Source: Acidobacteriota bacterium
GTDB taxonomy: Bacteria; Acidobacteriota; Vicinamibacteria; Vicinamibacterales; UBA8438
NCBI GenBank assembly: GCA_002712885.1
Contig: PAUN01000004.1
Span: forward strand, 59,545 to 94,258
Direction: 5' to 3'
Length of the DNA stretch: 34,714 nucleotides
In this document: positions 1 to 8,465 of the stretch, in pieces
How the letters are laid out: each line of letters begins with the position of its first letter
Position numbering within the stretch: the stretch's first letter is position 1
Program-made: the position numbers and the translations under genes
Notes under the pieces: model-generated
Database searches by the model: none
The model's input: only the letters and a program-made list of their open reading frames with translations
What the model was told of the DNA's origin: nothing

Positions 1-15
1 TGTCCAGACCACCGA

Positions 16-1242
16 CTACTCGAAACGCAGCGACTCGATCGGGTCGAGTTGGGCGCCCTTCCACGCGGGGTAGAAGCCGAACACGATCCCGATCACGGCG
101 GCAAAGCCCACCGAGATGGCCACCGCGTCAGCCGGCACGTTGGTCGGCCACTGCAGGAACTGCGTGAGGCCCTCGGAGATGCCGAAGCCCAGACCGACGC
201 CCACGAGTCCGCCCACCAGGCTGAGCGCCATGGCCTCGACCAAAAATTGCCACAGGACGTCTTGACCCTTGGCACCGACGGCCATCCGCAGGCCGATCTC
301 GCGGGTGCGTTCAGTCACCGAGACGAGCATGATGTTCATGATCCCGATGCCGCCGACGACCAGGGACACAACCGCGATCGCCAGCGTAAACATGGTCATG
401 GTCTGGGTCGTGCTGGTGAGCATGCTCATCATGTCGTCCTGCGTGCGCACCATGAAGTCGTTGTCCTGACCCGGGATCAGTTCGTGTTCGACGCGCAAGA
501 CCTCTTCGATCTGGGCGGTCGTCTGTTCGATCCGATCCGCGTCGCGTGCGGAGATCGTGATGCCGGAGATGTTCGTGCCATCCCGTCCACGAAGCTTCCG
601 CTGCACGGTCGTATACGGTGCGAAGATGACATCGTCCTGGTCTTCGCCGAACGATCCGGAGCCCTTCAACGCCATGACTCCAACAATCTTGAACGACTGG
701 CTGCGGATGCGCACTGTCTGGCCAACCGGGTCGACGCCTTCCCCGAACAGGTTGTCTCGTACTACTGATCCCAGGACGGCCACCTTGGCCGCGCTGTTGA
801 CGTCGGTCTCCGAGAAGAATTCTCCGAATTGGATGTCCCAAAATCGGATGAGTGGGAGCTCGACATCGACGCCGTCGATGCGTGAGAACCAGTTCTGTCC
901 GCCAGCCACCACTTGGTCACGAGTGCCGACACTCGCCGACAAGTACTGCGCACCTGGCACCTGTTCACGCAGCGCGGCCACGTCCTTGGCCTTGAGCTTG
1001 GGAGAGGTGCCCATGCCGCCGCTCACCCCGCCTCGGCTGTAGTTGCCGGCGCGTACCATGATGAGGTTCGTGCCGCCCGACTGGATCTGTTCTTCGATTT
1101 GCTGCTGCGCGCCGGTGCCCAACGCGACCATCGTGATAACCGCGGCCACGCCGATAATCATCCCCAGCATCGTCAGTAGAGTCCGCATCTTGTTTCGGCC
1201 CAGCGCTTTCAACGCGACCCGAAAAATCATGAAGAAAGACAT
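16..1242 (-). CDS. MacB-like ABC transporter permease
   Basis: Inner-membrane permease of a MacAB-TolC type tripartite exporter. The 408-residue protein has one membrane segment near the N-terminus (about residues 21-42), a long periplasmic MacB-type core domain, and three C-terminal membrane segments preceded by the family signature TERTREIGLRMAVGA. E. coli MacB carries its ATPase in the same chain; here the ATPase is the separate gene at 1249-2079, with only 6 bases between them. It is the last gene of a minus-strand run that also encodes the adaptor and the outer-membrane factor. The substrate (lipid, peptide, macrolide or siderophore) cannot be read from the sequence. The family call is firm. 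Confidence 0.93.
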   Translation of the reverse strand: MSFFMIFRVALKALGRNKMRTLLTMLGMIIGVAAVITMVALGTGAQQQIEEQIQSGGTNLIMVRAGNYSRGGVSGGMGTSPKLKAKDVAALREQVPGAQYLSASVGTRDQVVAGGQNWFSRIDGVDVELPLIRFWDIQFGEFFSETDVNSAAKVAVLGSVVRDNLFGEGVDPVGQTVRIRSQSFKIVGVMALKGSGSFGEDQDDVIFAPYTTVQRKLRGRDGTNISGITISARDADRIEQTTAQIEEVLRVEHELIPGQDNDFMVRTQDDMMSMLTSTTQTMTMFTLAIAVVSLVVGGIGIMNIMLVSVTERTREIGLRMAVGAKGQDVLWQFLVEAMALSLVGGLVGVGLGFGISEGLTQFLQWPTNVPADAVAISVGFAAVIGIVFGFYPAWKGAQLDPIESLRFE

Positions 1243-1248
1243 GCGTCG

Positions 1249-2079
1249 TTACTCCGTTGGCCGCGGACGATGACCGTCGATTTCCAGATCGAGTTCGATG
1301 GGCCGTGCCGACGGGGTGGTGTGCCCCTGGCCGTCGTCGTCGTCGAGCGGCAAGGCGGCCAACTCGTCGGCGGCCAAGCGACGCAGCTCGTTCTGCTCGT
1401 CACTGACGATCTTCCCGTCGCGAAAAATGATGATCCGGGTGCCGTACTCGGCGATATCCTGCTCGTGGGTGATCAGCAGCACGGTGATACCGCGCTCGGT
1501 GTTTAACCGCTGAAAGATATCCATGACCTCGATACTAGTGCGGGTGTCGAGGTTCCCGGTTGGCTCATCAGCCAGCAGAATCGCTGGCTCGTTGATGAGC
1601 GCCCGCGCGATCGCCACGCGTTGTTGCTGTCCACCGGAGAGCTGATTGGGGTGGTGACCGGCCCGGTCGCTGAGCCCGACCGACTCGAGCGCCGATTTGG
1701 CCCGCCGGTGTCGTTCCTTGCCACGCATGCCGTCGCTGTTATACAGCAACGGGAGCTCGACGTTGTCGAGAGCCGTGGTGCGGGAGAGGAGATTGAAGCC
1801 CTGAAAGACGAAACCGATCTTTTTGTTTCGCACCGCGGCCAGGGCGTTCTTCGACAGCTTTGAGACGTCGTTCCCGTCGAGCAGGTATTTCCCGGTGGTG
1901 GGTCGATCCAGACATCCGAGAATGTGCATGAAGGTGGACTTCCCTGACCCAGAGGGCCCGATCACGGCCACAAATTCGCCTTCGTGGATGTCGACCGTTA
2001 CCCCGCGCAGGGCGCGCACCTGCACTTCGCCCAGGTCGTAGACCTTCGTGAGTTCCCGAACGCAGATGCTTGCAGCCAT
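1249..2079 (-). CDS. ABC transporter ATP-binding protein, MacB/LolD type
   Basis: Cytoplasmic ATPase that powers the MacB-like permease. The 276-residue protein shows Walker [10 protein letters not shown] at residues 41-49, the signature [15 protein letters not shown], Walker [10 protein letters not shown] and the switch-histidine segment LLITHEQD. The LolD/MacB/FtsE subclass is indicated by the [21 protein letters not shown]-loop region. The tail after about residue 240 is an acidic/Pro-rich extension without a recognised domain. It sits 6 bases from the adaptor gene upstream and 6 bases from the permease gene downstream, so co-translation is likely. Confidence 0.95.
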   Translation of the reverse strand: MAASICVRELTKVYDLGEVQVRALRGVTVDIHEGEFVAVIGPSGSGKSTFMHILGCLDRPTTGKYLLDGNDVSKLSKNALAAVRNKKIGFVFQGFNLLSRTTALDNVELPLLYNSDGMRGKERHRRAKSALESVGLSDRAGHHPNQLSGGQQQRVAIARALINEPAILLADEPTGNLDTRTSIEVMDIFQRLNTERGITVLLITHEQDIAEYGTRIIIFRDGKIVSDEQNELRRLAADELAALPLDDDDGQGHTTPSARPIELDLEIDGHRPRPTE

Positions 2080-2085
2080 CAGTGT

Positions 2086-3804
2086 CTACCGGCGGCGGCC
2101 GCGGCCGAACTGCGGCATGAGCGGGGAACTGCCCCCCCTCGATCCACCCGCCACTGATCCACCTTCTGGAGTCGTGACACCGGTGACCAGCAAGGCTCCC
2201 TCGGAGACTGTCGCTGCCACCGTCGTTGGGTTCGCCTCGGGCGTTGGGGCGTTGGTCTCGAGTTCTTCCAACAGCCGCTCGAGATTCTGGCGCGCCTCGT
2301 TTTCCTCGAGCGTGGCGATTTGCTGGCGCAATTCGGCGATCTGCGGATCGCCCGCCTGGCGCGCTGCGCGCCGCCCGCCGCCACCGCGTACGCCGAGCAA
2401 TTCTGTGGAGGTGCCGTCAGTGACACCGAGGCGCACCTCGACCGGACGCAGCATGTTTCCGTCGAGGGTCCAGACTCGCCCGGAGGTTTCCGTGACCTCC
2501 AACGGCGCGAACAGCGCGTCGATGGTCGTGGCTCCACGGTCGACGGTGGCCACCGCTTCTGTGCTTTGGTTGCTGCGCTGACGGGGAGCACCACGGCCCC
2601 GTGGGCCGCCGCCACGCCCGGCGAAGAATTCAGCGCGTTGCTCAGGGGTCATGCTTTGCATGCGCTCTCGCATCGCCTGTCGGTCGGCGTCGCTCATGTT
2701 GGCGAATCCGCCCCCGGGGCCTCCTGGCCCGCCTCCCGGACCCGATCCGCCACCACCGCGCCCCTCGCCACTACGGGCGGTCCGGCCTTCCCCGCCTCCG
2801 CCGCCACGCTGCAGAATCTCAGGGACGGGTTGGTTCAGTGCTGCGAACATGTCAGGCGTCGGCCGAAACCGCAACGCGGCGTTGGGGACCCTGAGTACGT
2901 TCTCGCTCCGGGCGATTTCCAATGTCACCGTGGCGGTCATGCCAGGTTTCAGTTTGAGCTCGTTGTTTGGTACGTCGATGACTGTCGCGTAGGTCACGAC
3001 GTTCTGCACGACCACCGGTTCGAGGCGGATCTGCGACACCGTGCCCTCGAACTCCTCGGCCGCGTAGGCATCCACCGTGAAGGTGACCGGCTGGCCTCGA
3101 CGAATTCGTCCAACATCCGACTCGTCGATGTTTGCGATGACCTGCATTTGGGTTAGGTCTTCCGCGATGATGAACAGTTCCGGAGCTGACATGCCGGCGG
3201 CCACGGTTTGACCCGCGTCCACCTGGCGGGCGATGACGATACCGTCGATCGGCGCCGTGATTACCGTATGGCCGAGATTGACTTCGTTCTGATTCAGCGA
3301 CGCCCGCGACTGAATCACGCTGGCGTCCGCCGACTTGAGCTGCGCCGCGGCGGACCGCACCGCAACCTGTGCCGCCTCCAGTTCGATGATCGAGATGAGC
3401 TGGCGGGACGACAGATTTTCCGAACGCGCCAGCTGGGTCTCGGCATCGTCCAGGGCGACTCGCAGCCGTTCCACGTCCGCTTCCGAGCGGGCCAGATTGG
3501 CGCGTCCCTGTTCGACCTGCGTTTCGAACAATGACGGTTCGAGCCGGGCGATCACATCGCCGGCACGGACAATCGAATTGAAGTCGGCGTTGAGTTCCTC
3601 AATGATGCCGGACACCTGGCTGCCGACCTGCACCGTGGTGACGGCTTCGAGCGCGCCGGTCGCGCCGACCGTGTCGACGACGTCACCCCGGGCCAGGGTC
3701 ACGGTGCTGACATCGGGCACGAATTCCGTGGTGTTGAAGCCCAGATAGCCGTAGGCGGTGATGCCGGCGCCGACCAGGACGATGACTACGAGAAGTTTCT
3801 TCAT
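2086..3804 (-). CDS. MacA-like periplasmic adaptor (HlyD/RND-MFP family) with Gly/Arg-rich insertion
   Basis: Periplasmic adaptor joining the inner-membrane ABC permease to TolC. It is 572 residues, against roughly 370-400 for ordinary MacA. A single N-terminal membrane anchor (residues 3-20) is followed by the lipoyl half-motif VGSQVSGII (60-68), an alpha-hairpin coiled coil (about 92-175), the second lipoyl half HTVITAPIDGIV (179-190), and a beta-barrel ending in LKPGMTATVTLEIA (285-298). The extra length lies in the membrane-proximal domain. Residues 333-412 are a Gly/Arg-rich low-complexity insertion that contains a short segment MTPEQRAEFFAGRGG. Residues 472-520 are a second insertion predicted to be coiled coil. 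The C-terminal 20 residues are Gly/Ser/Arg-rich. The gene lies 8 bases after tolC. Confidence 0.92.
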   Translation of the reverse strand: MKKLLVVIVLVGAGITAYGYLGFNTTEFVPDVSTVTLARGDVVDTVGATGALEAVTTVQVGSQVSGIIEELNADFNSIVRAGDVIARLEPSLFETQVEQGRANLARSEADVERLRVALDDAETQLARSENLSSRQLISIIELEAAQVAVRSAAAQLKSADASVIQSRASLNQNEVNLGHTVITAPIDGIVIARQVDAGQTVAAGMSAPELFIIAEDLTQMQVIANIDESDVGRIRRGQPVTFTVDAYAAEEFEGTVSQIRLEPVVVQNVVTYATVIDVPNNELKLKPGMTATVTLEIARSENVLRVPNAALRFRPTPDMFAALNQPVPEILQRGGGGGEGRTARSGEGRGGGGSGPGGGPGGPGGGFANMSDADRQAMRERMQSMTPEQRAEFFAGRGGGPRGRGAPRQRSNQSTEAVATVDRGATTIDALFAPLEVTETSGRVWTLDGNMLRPVEVRLGVTDGTSTELLGVRGGGGRRAARQAGDPQIAELRQQIATLEENEARQNLERLLEELETNAPTPEANPTTVAATVSEGALLVTGVTTPEGGSVAGGSRGGSSPLMPQFGRGRRR

Positions 3805-3812
3805 GACAGTGC

Positions 3813-5441
3813 CTACTGGATGATCGAGATGCCGGCGTTCGAAAGCGATGTCCGCTGTACCCGGTCCATCTCGACCAGCGCCTTCTGTTGGTCGAGAATC
3901 GCCCGCAGCTCCGTGTCCTGAGCCGTCGACAGGTCGCGCTGCGCCTGGACGACGAAGAAGTTGGTCGTGAGCCCGGCCTCGAACCGGCTCTGCTCGGCGT
4001 CGAGTTGCTCCTGCGCCAACTCACGGGCGGCGATTGCGGCGTCGATCCGACGGGCGATCGCTTCTATCTGGACCACCGCGTTGGTGACTTCGGTGGCGAC
4101 CTGCAACTGCAGTTGACGCAGCTGCGCCTGCACCTGCTGGGTCTGTAGTTGGGCCCGGGCCAGTGCGGCGTCGGCCGAGCTCTGTCCCAGCGGGTAGCTC
4201 ACGTTGAGCTGCACGGTCCAGACTGGAAATGCCGCATCGTACAGTTGGTTGAACGCGTCGCCGACACCGCCGGGGATCTTGGTCGTGACCGAGCCGCCCA
4301 GCCCAGAGCGCAGGTATCGCGTCCCACCCTGTCCTTGGAGCTGATAGGAGCCAATCAGGTCGACGGCTGGGAGGGTGTTGTTACGCATCGCGGAGAGGTT
4401 GACGTCGTTGATGTCGAGCTGGCGGCGCGAGCGCGCCAGGTCGGTCCGATCCGCGAGCGCGGCCCGGATTGCCGCCGCGAGGTCAATTGGCGGGACATCG
4501 AGCGTCGGTTGGTCGACCGGGTTCAACGTGGACATCCAGTAGTCGTCGTCCGTGCCTCTCACGATCAGTTGTTTGAGGGCTAGTTCGGCCGTCGCCAGCA
4601 CCTGTTCAGCCTGGGCCAGCGTTTGTCGTCGCGCCGCGGCCTCGGACCGGGCCTGAACCACGTCGATCGGCGCCAGGGTCCCGATCTCCACCCGGGCCTC
4701 ATTGTCGCGGATGAGCTCTTCGGCGAGATCGAGTGCCTGCTGCTGCACCGCGAGCGTCCCGGTGGCGTACAGCAGGTCCCAGTACGCGTTCCGGACCGAT
4801 GACACGGTATTGGTGATGGTCTGGCGTAAGTCAATGTCTGCGATGTCGCGGTTGATGCGCGTGACCTGTATCTGCTGGCGCGTTCCGTCGATCTTGAAGC
4901 CTCGGAGGAGCGGCTGGGTGTAGGAGGCCTGCACAGTGGCCCGATAGCTGGGGTTGAAGCTGGAGAACGCGTTGGTCGATGCGGACCGGTTGTTGTTCCA
5001 GTCGACGGTGTAGTTGCCGCCACCCCATTGCACGGCCTGGTTCAGGCCCCCGTTGAAGACGGCCGAGTCGCTGACGACCGCCTCGCCGCCGTCGAGCTGC
5101 GTCGACGACGGGCTGGTGCGCGACGAGTTGCTGATGTTCGAACTAATCGTCGGTCCGTAGAACGAGAGTTGCTGCGCGAGCGACAGGTCGAAGACCAGAG
5201 GATTCAAGCGCTGAACGGCGAGGTCCAGGTTGCGCTCGAGCGCGCGCGCAATCGCGTCCTCCAGCGTGAGGTCAACTCTCGGGCCGCTGCCCGGGGTCTG
5301 GATGACCTCGAGTCGCGCTGCGGCCTGGTCGATCAGTGAGTCGATACGGAGGTCCGTGGTCTGGGCGTGCGCATCAGACCTCGCCACGACGGCCATAAAG
5401 AGGAGGAAAATGAGTCGACCACGATACCGTGCGAGCCACAT
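3813..5441 (-). CDS. TolC-family outer-membrane efflux protein
   Basis: Outer-membrane channel of the tripartite exporter. I place the start at the ATG at 5441, giving 542 residues: it is preceded by an AGGAG ribosome-binding site about 10 bases upstream and gives a clean signal peptide (MWLARYRGRLIFLLFMAVVA, cleaved near DAHAQ). A longer frame to 5558 lacks such a site. The mature protein shows the duplicated TolC architecture: long Ala/Gln/Leu-rich helices (for example VQQQALDLAEELIRDNEARV and AQLQTQQVQAQLRQLQLQVA) and beta-strand segments such as ATVQASYTQPLLRG. It precedes the adaptor gene by 8 bases. The 162 bases upstream up to the Spy-like gene show no clear promoter. Confidence 0.92.
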   Translation of the reverse strand: MWLARYRGRLIFLLFMAVVARSDAHAQTTDLRIDSLIDQAAARLEVIQTPGSGPRVDLTLEDAIARALERNLDLAVQRLNPLVFDLSLAQQLSFYGPTISSNISNSSRTSPSSTQLDGGEAVVSDSAVFNGGLNQAVQWGGGNYTVDWNNNRSASTNAFSSFNPSYRATVQASYTQPLLRGFKIDGTRQQIQVTRINRDIADIDLRQTITNTVSSVRNAYWDLLYATGTLAVQQQALDLAEELIRDNEARVEIGTLAPIDVVQARSEAAARRQTLAQAEQVLATAELALKQLIVRGTDDDYWMSTLNPVDQPTLDVPPIDLAAAIRAALADRTDLARSRRQLDINDVNLSAMRNNTLPAVDLIGSYQLQGQGGTRYLRSGLGGSVTTKIPGGVGDAFNQLYDAAFPVWTVQLNVSYPLGQSSADAALARAQLQTQQVQAQLRQLQLQVATEVTNAVVQIEAIARRIDAAIAARELAQEQLDAEQSRFEAGLTTNFFVVQAQRDLSTAQDTELRAILDQQKALVEMDRVQRTSLSNAGISIIQ

Positions 5442-5603
5442 AACGGTAAGTTCTCCTGGGCGCCGGGACGAGACCCGAGCCGGGACACTGCTGATGTTTC
5501 TACGTCTCTTCATCACTATAGACTGGGTCCCGCCGCCGTTTCTTCCGGCCGGCAACACGAACTCGTTGGATGGAACCGTCTGAGGCTGACCGACCGGCCG
5601 GAG

Positions 5604-6053
5604 TCAGCGGCGTGTGCCCCGACGGTTGCTGCTGGGCCGACGGCCGTCGTTTTCACGCGCTCGCCATTCGTCGAGGGTCTCACGCTGCGCGGCGCTGAGC
5701 ACCCGATACATCCGGAAGACCATCAAGATACGTGTCTTGCTCAGCTCACTCCGAGTCACTTCAACCCGGTCGATCTGGCGGGTGACGTCGATTTCCTGGA
5801 CGGTCATGTCCCCAATCAGCTGTGACAAGGCCGTTTCTTCAGACTTGAGACGACCCATCGACTCGCGCTGTTTGGGCAGGGTCTGCTGATAGATACGGTC
5901 CAGTGACGCCGATTGTTCGTCGGTGAGGTCCAGTTCCGTCCGGACCTCTTCAGAGTGCCACCAGCGATGGGGCACACGGCCCTGCTCGTTGGCTTCGAGC
6001 GCCGACGGAGGGAACACGAGCAGACCGAGGAGCGTGGCAGTGCGCAATCGCAT
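5604..6053 (-). CDS. Spy/CpxP-like periplasmic protein
   Basis: Small periplasmic helical protein of the Spy/CpxP (heavy-metal sensor, LTXXQ) type; family members act as chaperones or stress sensors. I place the start at the ATG at 6053, with GGAGGA about 7 bases upstream, giving 149 residues; an alternative start at 6098 lacks such a site. A signal peptide (MRLRTATLLGLLVFPPSALEA) precedes a charged helical domain with the family-like pattern ELDLTDEQSASLDRIYQQ and a second LSAAQRETLDEWRA repeat. The C-terminus is Arg-rich. It lies between the anti-sigma and tolC genes on the same strand, which fits an envelope-stress role. The fold assignment rests on these motifs only. Confidence 0.75.
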   Translation of the reverse strand: MRLRTATLLGLLVFPPSALEANEQGRVPHRWWHSEEVRTELDLTDEQSASLDRIYQQTLPKQRESMGRLKSEETALSQLIGDMTVQEIDVTRQIDRVEVTRSELSKTRILMVFRMYRVLSAAQRETLDEWRARENDGRRPSSNRRGTRR

Positions 6054-6257
6054 CAGCGTTCCTCCGACTGGACAGATTTTGACTCCATTTCTTGCCAAGA
6101 CTCCGGCGAAAGCGGAAACGTTTACTTCAGGTTGGCATGAACCGAGCCCGGCGGCAGGCTGAACGGTGCCTCGTGTGCTCGCTCGGACACAGGAGCGGCC
6201 GTGTCTGCCGGTCGGGCCGGGCCGTGCTCTGGGCGACGTCCGACAGGGACCCAGTCG

Positions 6258-7055
6258 TCAGCGGATGTTGATCGTCAGGTCTCTCACGCGTGGAGTCAGC
6301 GCGTCGATCGACGCCAGCTCGGACACCGGAGCGCTGGTCAATGCGAGGTCGAGATCATCGAGAAACTCCTCGTCCCGCATCAAGCGTACGAATGAGTCCA
6401 GTGTGCGCGGTCCGCCGGCGTCCCCAGGGAGTGGAGGCAGTTCGACGGTCCCTGTCATGTCGAGGTTGTTGAGGACGGGGTTGGACTCTGGCGCTGACGC
6501 CAACTCCTGACTGGCGACCGAGGTGACCGCGGTAGAGCTGTCTTGCCGGTTCGCATCACCGGTCTGCACGGACACGGTGCGTTCCGCGTCGGCGTTGAAC
6601 GGATGCAGATGGATGAACTGTCCGGCCGTGATGCCGAGTAGCAACGCGGCGGCGACAGCCGCCGGTATCCACCGGTCGGACAGAAACCGCACACGAGGTA
6701 ACGAGCGTCCGGCGAAAGGAAAGTCCAACAGTCGGGCCGGTGGCGTGGTGCCGACGAGCATGTCGAGACGGCGGCGGATCCGCGCGCGCTGCGTTTGAAG
6801 TCTCGCCGGCGTGAAGACCTGATCGAAATCGCCGAACACGTCGGCGGGGAGGCTGTCGAGTTGGGCTGCCACTTGGCCGTAGCGACGCTCGCAGCGGGGA
6901 CACGCATCCAAGTGCCGTTCGGCGGTTCGGTCGGAGCGCCGTGCTGTCGACGTACTCAACGCCAGCGCCAGCACCCGGTCATCCGAGAGGTGCCGGCGTT
7001 CGGCCCCCCGTGCACGCATGGAGGTCCAGAGCTGGAACCAGCGTCGGGCGTTCAT
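6258..7055 (-). CDS. Anti-sigma factor with zinc-finger motif
   Basis: Probable membrane-bound anti-sigma factor that sequesters the ECF sigma factor encoded just upstream. The 265-residue protein has a His-x3-Cys-x2-Cys zinc anti-sigma motif (H48, C52, C55 in HLDACPRC), a cytoplasmic stretch, and one membrane segment at about residues 130-149. A periplasmic C-terminal domain of about 115 residues follows. An internal Met at residue 13 is an alternative start; GAGG lies 11 bases before the first Met. The gene starts 54 bases after the sigma stop codon. The 204 bases between it and the Spy-like gene hold no promoter I can support. Confidence 0.82.
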   Translation of the reverse strand: MNARRWFQLWTSMRARGAERRHLSDDRVLALALSTSTARRSDRTAERHLDACPRCERRYGQVAAQLDSLPADVFGDFDQVFTPARLQTQRARIRRRLDMLVGTTPPARLLDFPFAGRSLPRVRFLSDRWIPAAVAAALLLGITAGQFIHLHPFNADAERTVSVQTGDANRQDSSTAVTSVASQELASAPESNPVLNNLDMTGTVELPPLPGDAGGPRTLDSFVRLMRDEEFLDDLDLALTSAPVSELASIDALTPRVRDLTINIR

Positions 7056-7109
7056 GGCTATCGGTGCCTCATGTGCTCGGAGATACTAGCGTCTGTCAGA
7101 CTCATGACG

Positions 7110-7790
7110 TCACGCGTGACGTCGGAAACGGCCCTCGTGCCCCAGCGGGGTGCGCTCCATCCACTCTTCTCGGTTCAGGAAACCGCGCAACTTGCGAACG
7201 GCTCGGAACAGGTGCACGCGAACTGTGGACTCGCTCAGACCCATGATCGCACTGACCTCCCGTGCCGGTCGGCCCTCGAAATGGCTCAGGATCACGGCGG
7301 TCCGCTGTCGTACGGGGAGTCGATCGACGGCTGATTCCAACTGTGCGCGCCGTTCCGCGGCCAGCAATGCCGCTTCGGGCGACGGTTCGTGACTGGCCGG
7401 GCCGTTGTCGGCCATGCCTTCGCGAGGCTCGGACTGCACCAGCCATCGGGCCCGGCGGGTTCTGGCCTTGAGTCGGTCGAGGCACGCGTTCACCAGGATG
7501 CGGGTGAACCACAGCTCGAAAAACAAGTCCTCTCGGAAGGACGGCAGATGGAGGAACGCTTTCAGGAAAGCGTCTTGGACCACCTCGTCCACCTCGGCCG
7601 GGTCACGCAGGTAGTGATACGCGATTCGGGACGCCCGGCGTTGTTGTCGATCAACAATCTCGCAGAAACGCTCGGCGGCTCGGGCACGCTGGTCATCGGC
7701 TAGTAGCCGCTTGATCTCGGCGGCGAGTCGGGTCTCGATGGCAACGGGTCGAACTTCGTCGCCGGTCGCCGCGGTGGATATCGTTGTCAT
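7110..7790 (-). CDS. ECF-type RNA polymerase sigma factor
   Basis: Sigma-70 family, extracytoplasmic-function sigma factor of 226 residues. Region 2 is seen at VDEVVQDAFLKAFLHLPSF with the WFTRILVNACLDRLK segment. Region 4 is a helix-turn-helix at about residues 150-205: LPVRQRTAVILSHFEG then AREVSAIMGLSESTVRVHLF. It is followed by an anti-sigma gene and the efflux genes, so it probably drives the whole cluster and is released by an envelope signal; that regulatory link is inference. The start codon has no clear ribosome-binding site. A -10-like TATACT and a palindrome lie upstream (see 7818-7846). Confidence 0.9.
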   Translation of the reverse strand: MTTISTAATGDEVRPVAIETRLAAEIKRLLADDQRARAAERFCEIVDRQQRRASRIAYHYLRDPAEVDEVVQDAFLKAFLHLPSFREDLFFELWFTRILVNACLDRLKARTRRARWLVQSEPREGMADNGPASHEPSPEAALLAAERRAQLESAVDRLPVRQRTAVILSHFEGRPAREVSAIMGLSESTVRVHLFRAVRKLRGFLNREEWMERTPLGHEGRFRRHA

Positions 7791-7817
7791 CAGAAAGGGG
7801 CTCGGGTCACCGTGCTC

Positions 7818-7832
7818 CGGTCAGCCTGACCG
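7818..7832. promoter_or_regulatory. Perfect palindrome upstream of the sigma-factor gene, possible operator
   Basis: CGGTCAG-c-CTGACCG is a 7-bp perfect inverted repeat around one base. It lies between the sigma start codon (7790) and a minus-strand -10-like TATACT (7841-7846). It would therefore cover the first transcribed bases, a typical repressor-operator position. No convincing -35 box is seen, so the promoter itself is tentative. Confidence 0.35.
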
Positions 7833-7922
7833 TACGCGTCAGTATAGTGCAGGTAGACGACGCGTGGCCGCTCTCCGTTGACCCGGGTCGAGGACAGCGC
7901 GTCATGGATAGAAATGAACAAG

Positions 7923-8313
7923 ATGATGAGTGAACCGCCATCAGCGCCGACGATCCTGCTCGTGGAGGATGAGCCGTCGATTCGCTCACTCATTCGGCGC
8001 ATGCTCGAGGGGGCCCGGTTACGACCTGGTCGTGGCCAAAAGCGGCGACGAGGCGCTGGCGCTTGCAAACGACCATACCGGCGCGATCGATCTGCTGGTC
8101 ACTAATGTCGTGATGCCCCGCATGAACGGGTTCGAACTGGGTGGCTAGATCGGCGGCGCTCATCCCGAGAGGAGCGTCCTGTGCCTCTCCGATCACGCTG
8201 AGGACTCGAACTCGGTCCGCAAGGGATTGAGGCCCGCGGGGCAGGCGTTCTTGCTCAAACCATTCAGGCAGGACGCGCTCTTTCGAAAAATCAAGGAGAT
8301 TCTCGAGAGCTAG
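7923..8313 (+). pseudogene. Response-regulator receiver domain, frameshifted and interrupted
   Basis: Remnant of a single-domain CheY-like receiver of about 128 residues. The first part reads PTILLVEDEPSIRSLIRRML in the frame of the ATG at 7923/7926. At about 8010-8017 one extra base (ggggcccgg for expected ggggccgg) shifts the frame, and the domain continues as YDLVVAKSGDEALALANDH. A TAG at 8146-8148 interrupts it after MPRMNGFEL. The same frame then resumes to a natural end with AFLLKPFRQDALFRKIKEIL and TAG at 8311-8313. The acidic pair (ED) and the conserved Lys (LLKPF) survive, but the phospho-acceptor position reads VTNVVMP where the family has VTDVVMP. Three independent lesions make sequencing error alone unlikely. 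Confidence 0.85.
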
Positions 8314-8438
8314 GTTTCCTACCGAGGTGCCCGTCTGGACGGCGTTGCTTCGTCGGTCGCCCCCGCCCGGCCGGGCGGGGCGCCCGCCTGGCTGCTCCCT
8401 CGTCGCGCCTTGCCAGCCGAACACCTCGACAGGAAACC
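8313..8438. repeat. Structured repeat copy 1 (outer arms, two conserved blocks, inner hairpin)
   Basis: Outer arms at 8313-8329 (GGTTTCCTACCGAGGTG) and 8422-8438 (CACCTCGACAGGAAACC) pair at 15 of 17 positions. Inside are block B (8342-8359, GCGTTGCTTCGTCGGTCG), an inner perfect palindrome at 8361-8380 (CCCCGCCCGG-CCGGGCGGGG), and block A (8393-8425). Block A matches copy 2 at 27 of 33 bases and copy 3 (reverse complement) at 25 of 33. The left arm begins at the last base of the stop codon of the response-regulator remnant. Confidence 0.75.
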
Positions 8439-8465
8439 CGCCCCGGGTCGTTGTTCCGCACCCTG

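Noticed and set aside
2740-2800. Gly-rich coding stretch as a tandem DNA repeat or CRISPR-like array
   Set aside because: The repetition reflects GGN codons of the adaptor's low-complexity region; there is no regular unit with spacers.
8146-8148. In-frame stop inside the receiver domain as recoded codon (selenocysteine or pyrrolysine)
   Set aside because: The codon is TAG, not TGA, and the same gene has a separate frameshift and loss of the acceptor Asp. Decay is the simpler reading, and no pyl gene is seen.
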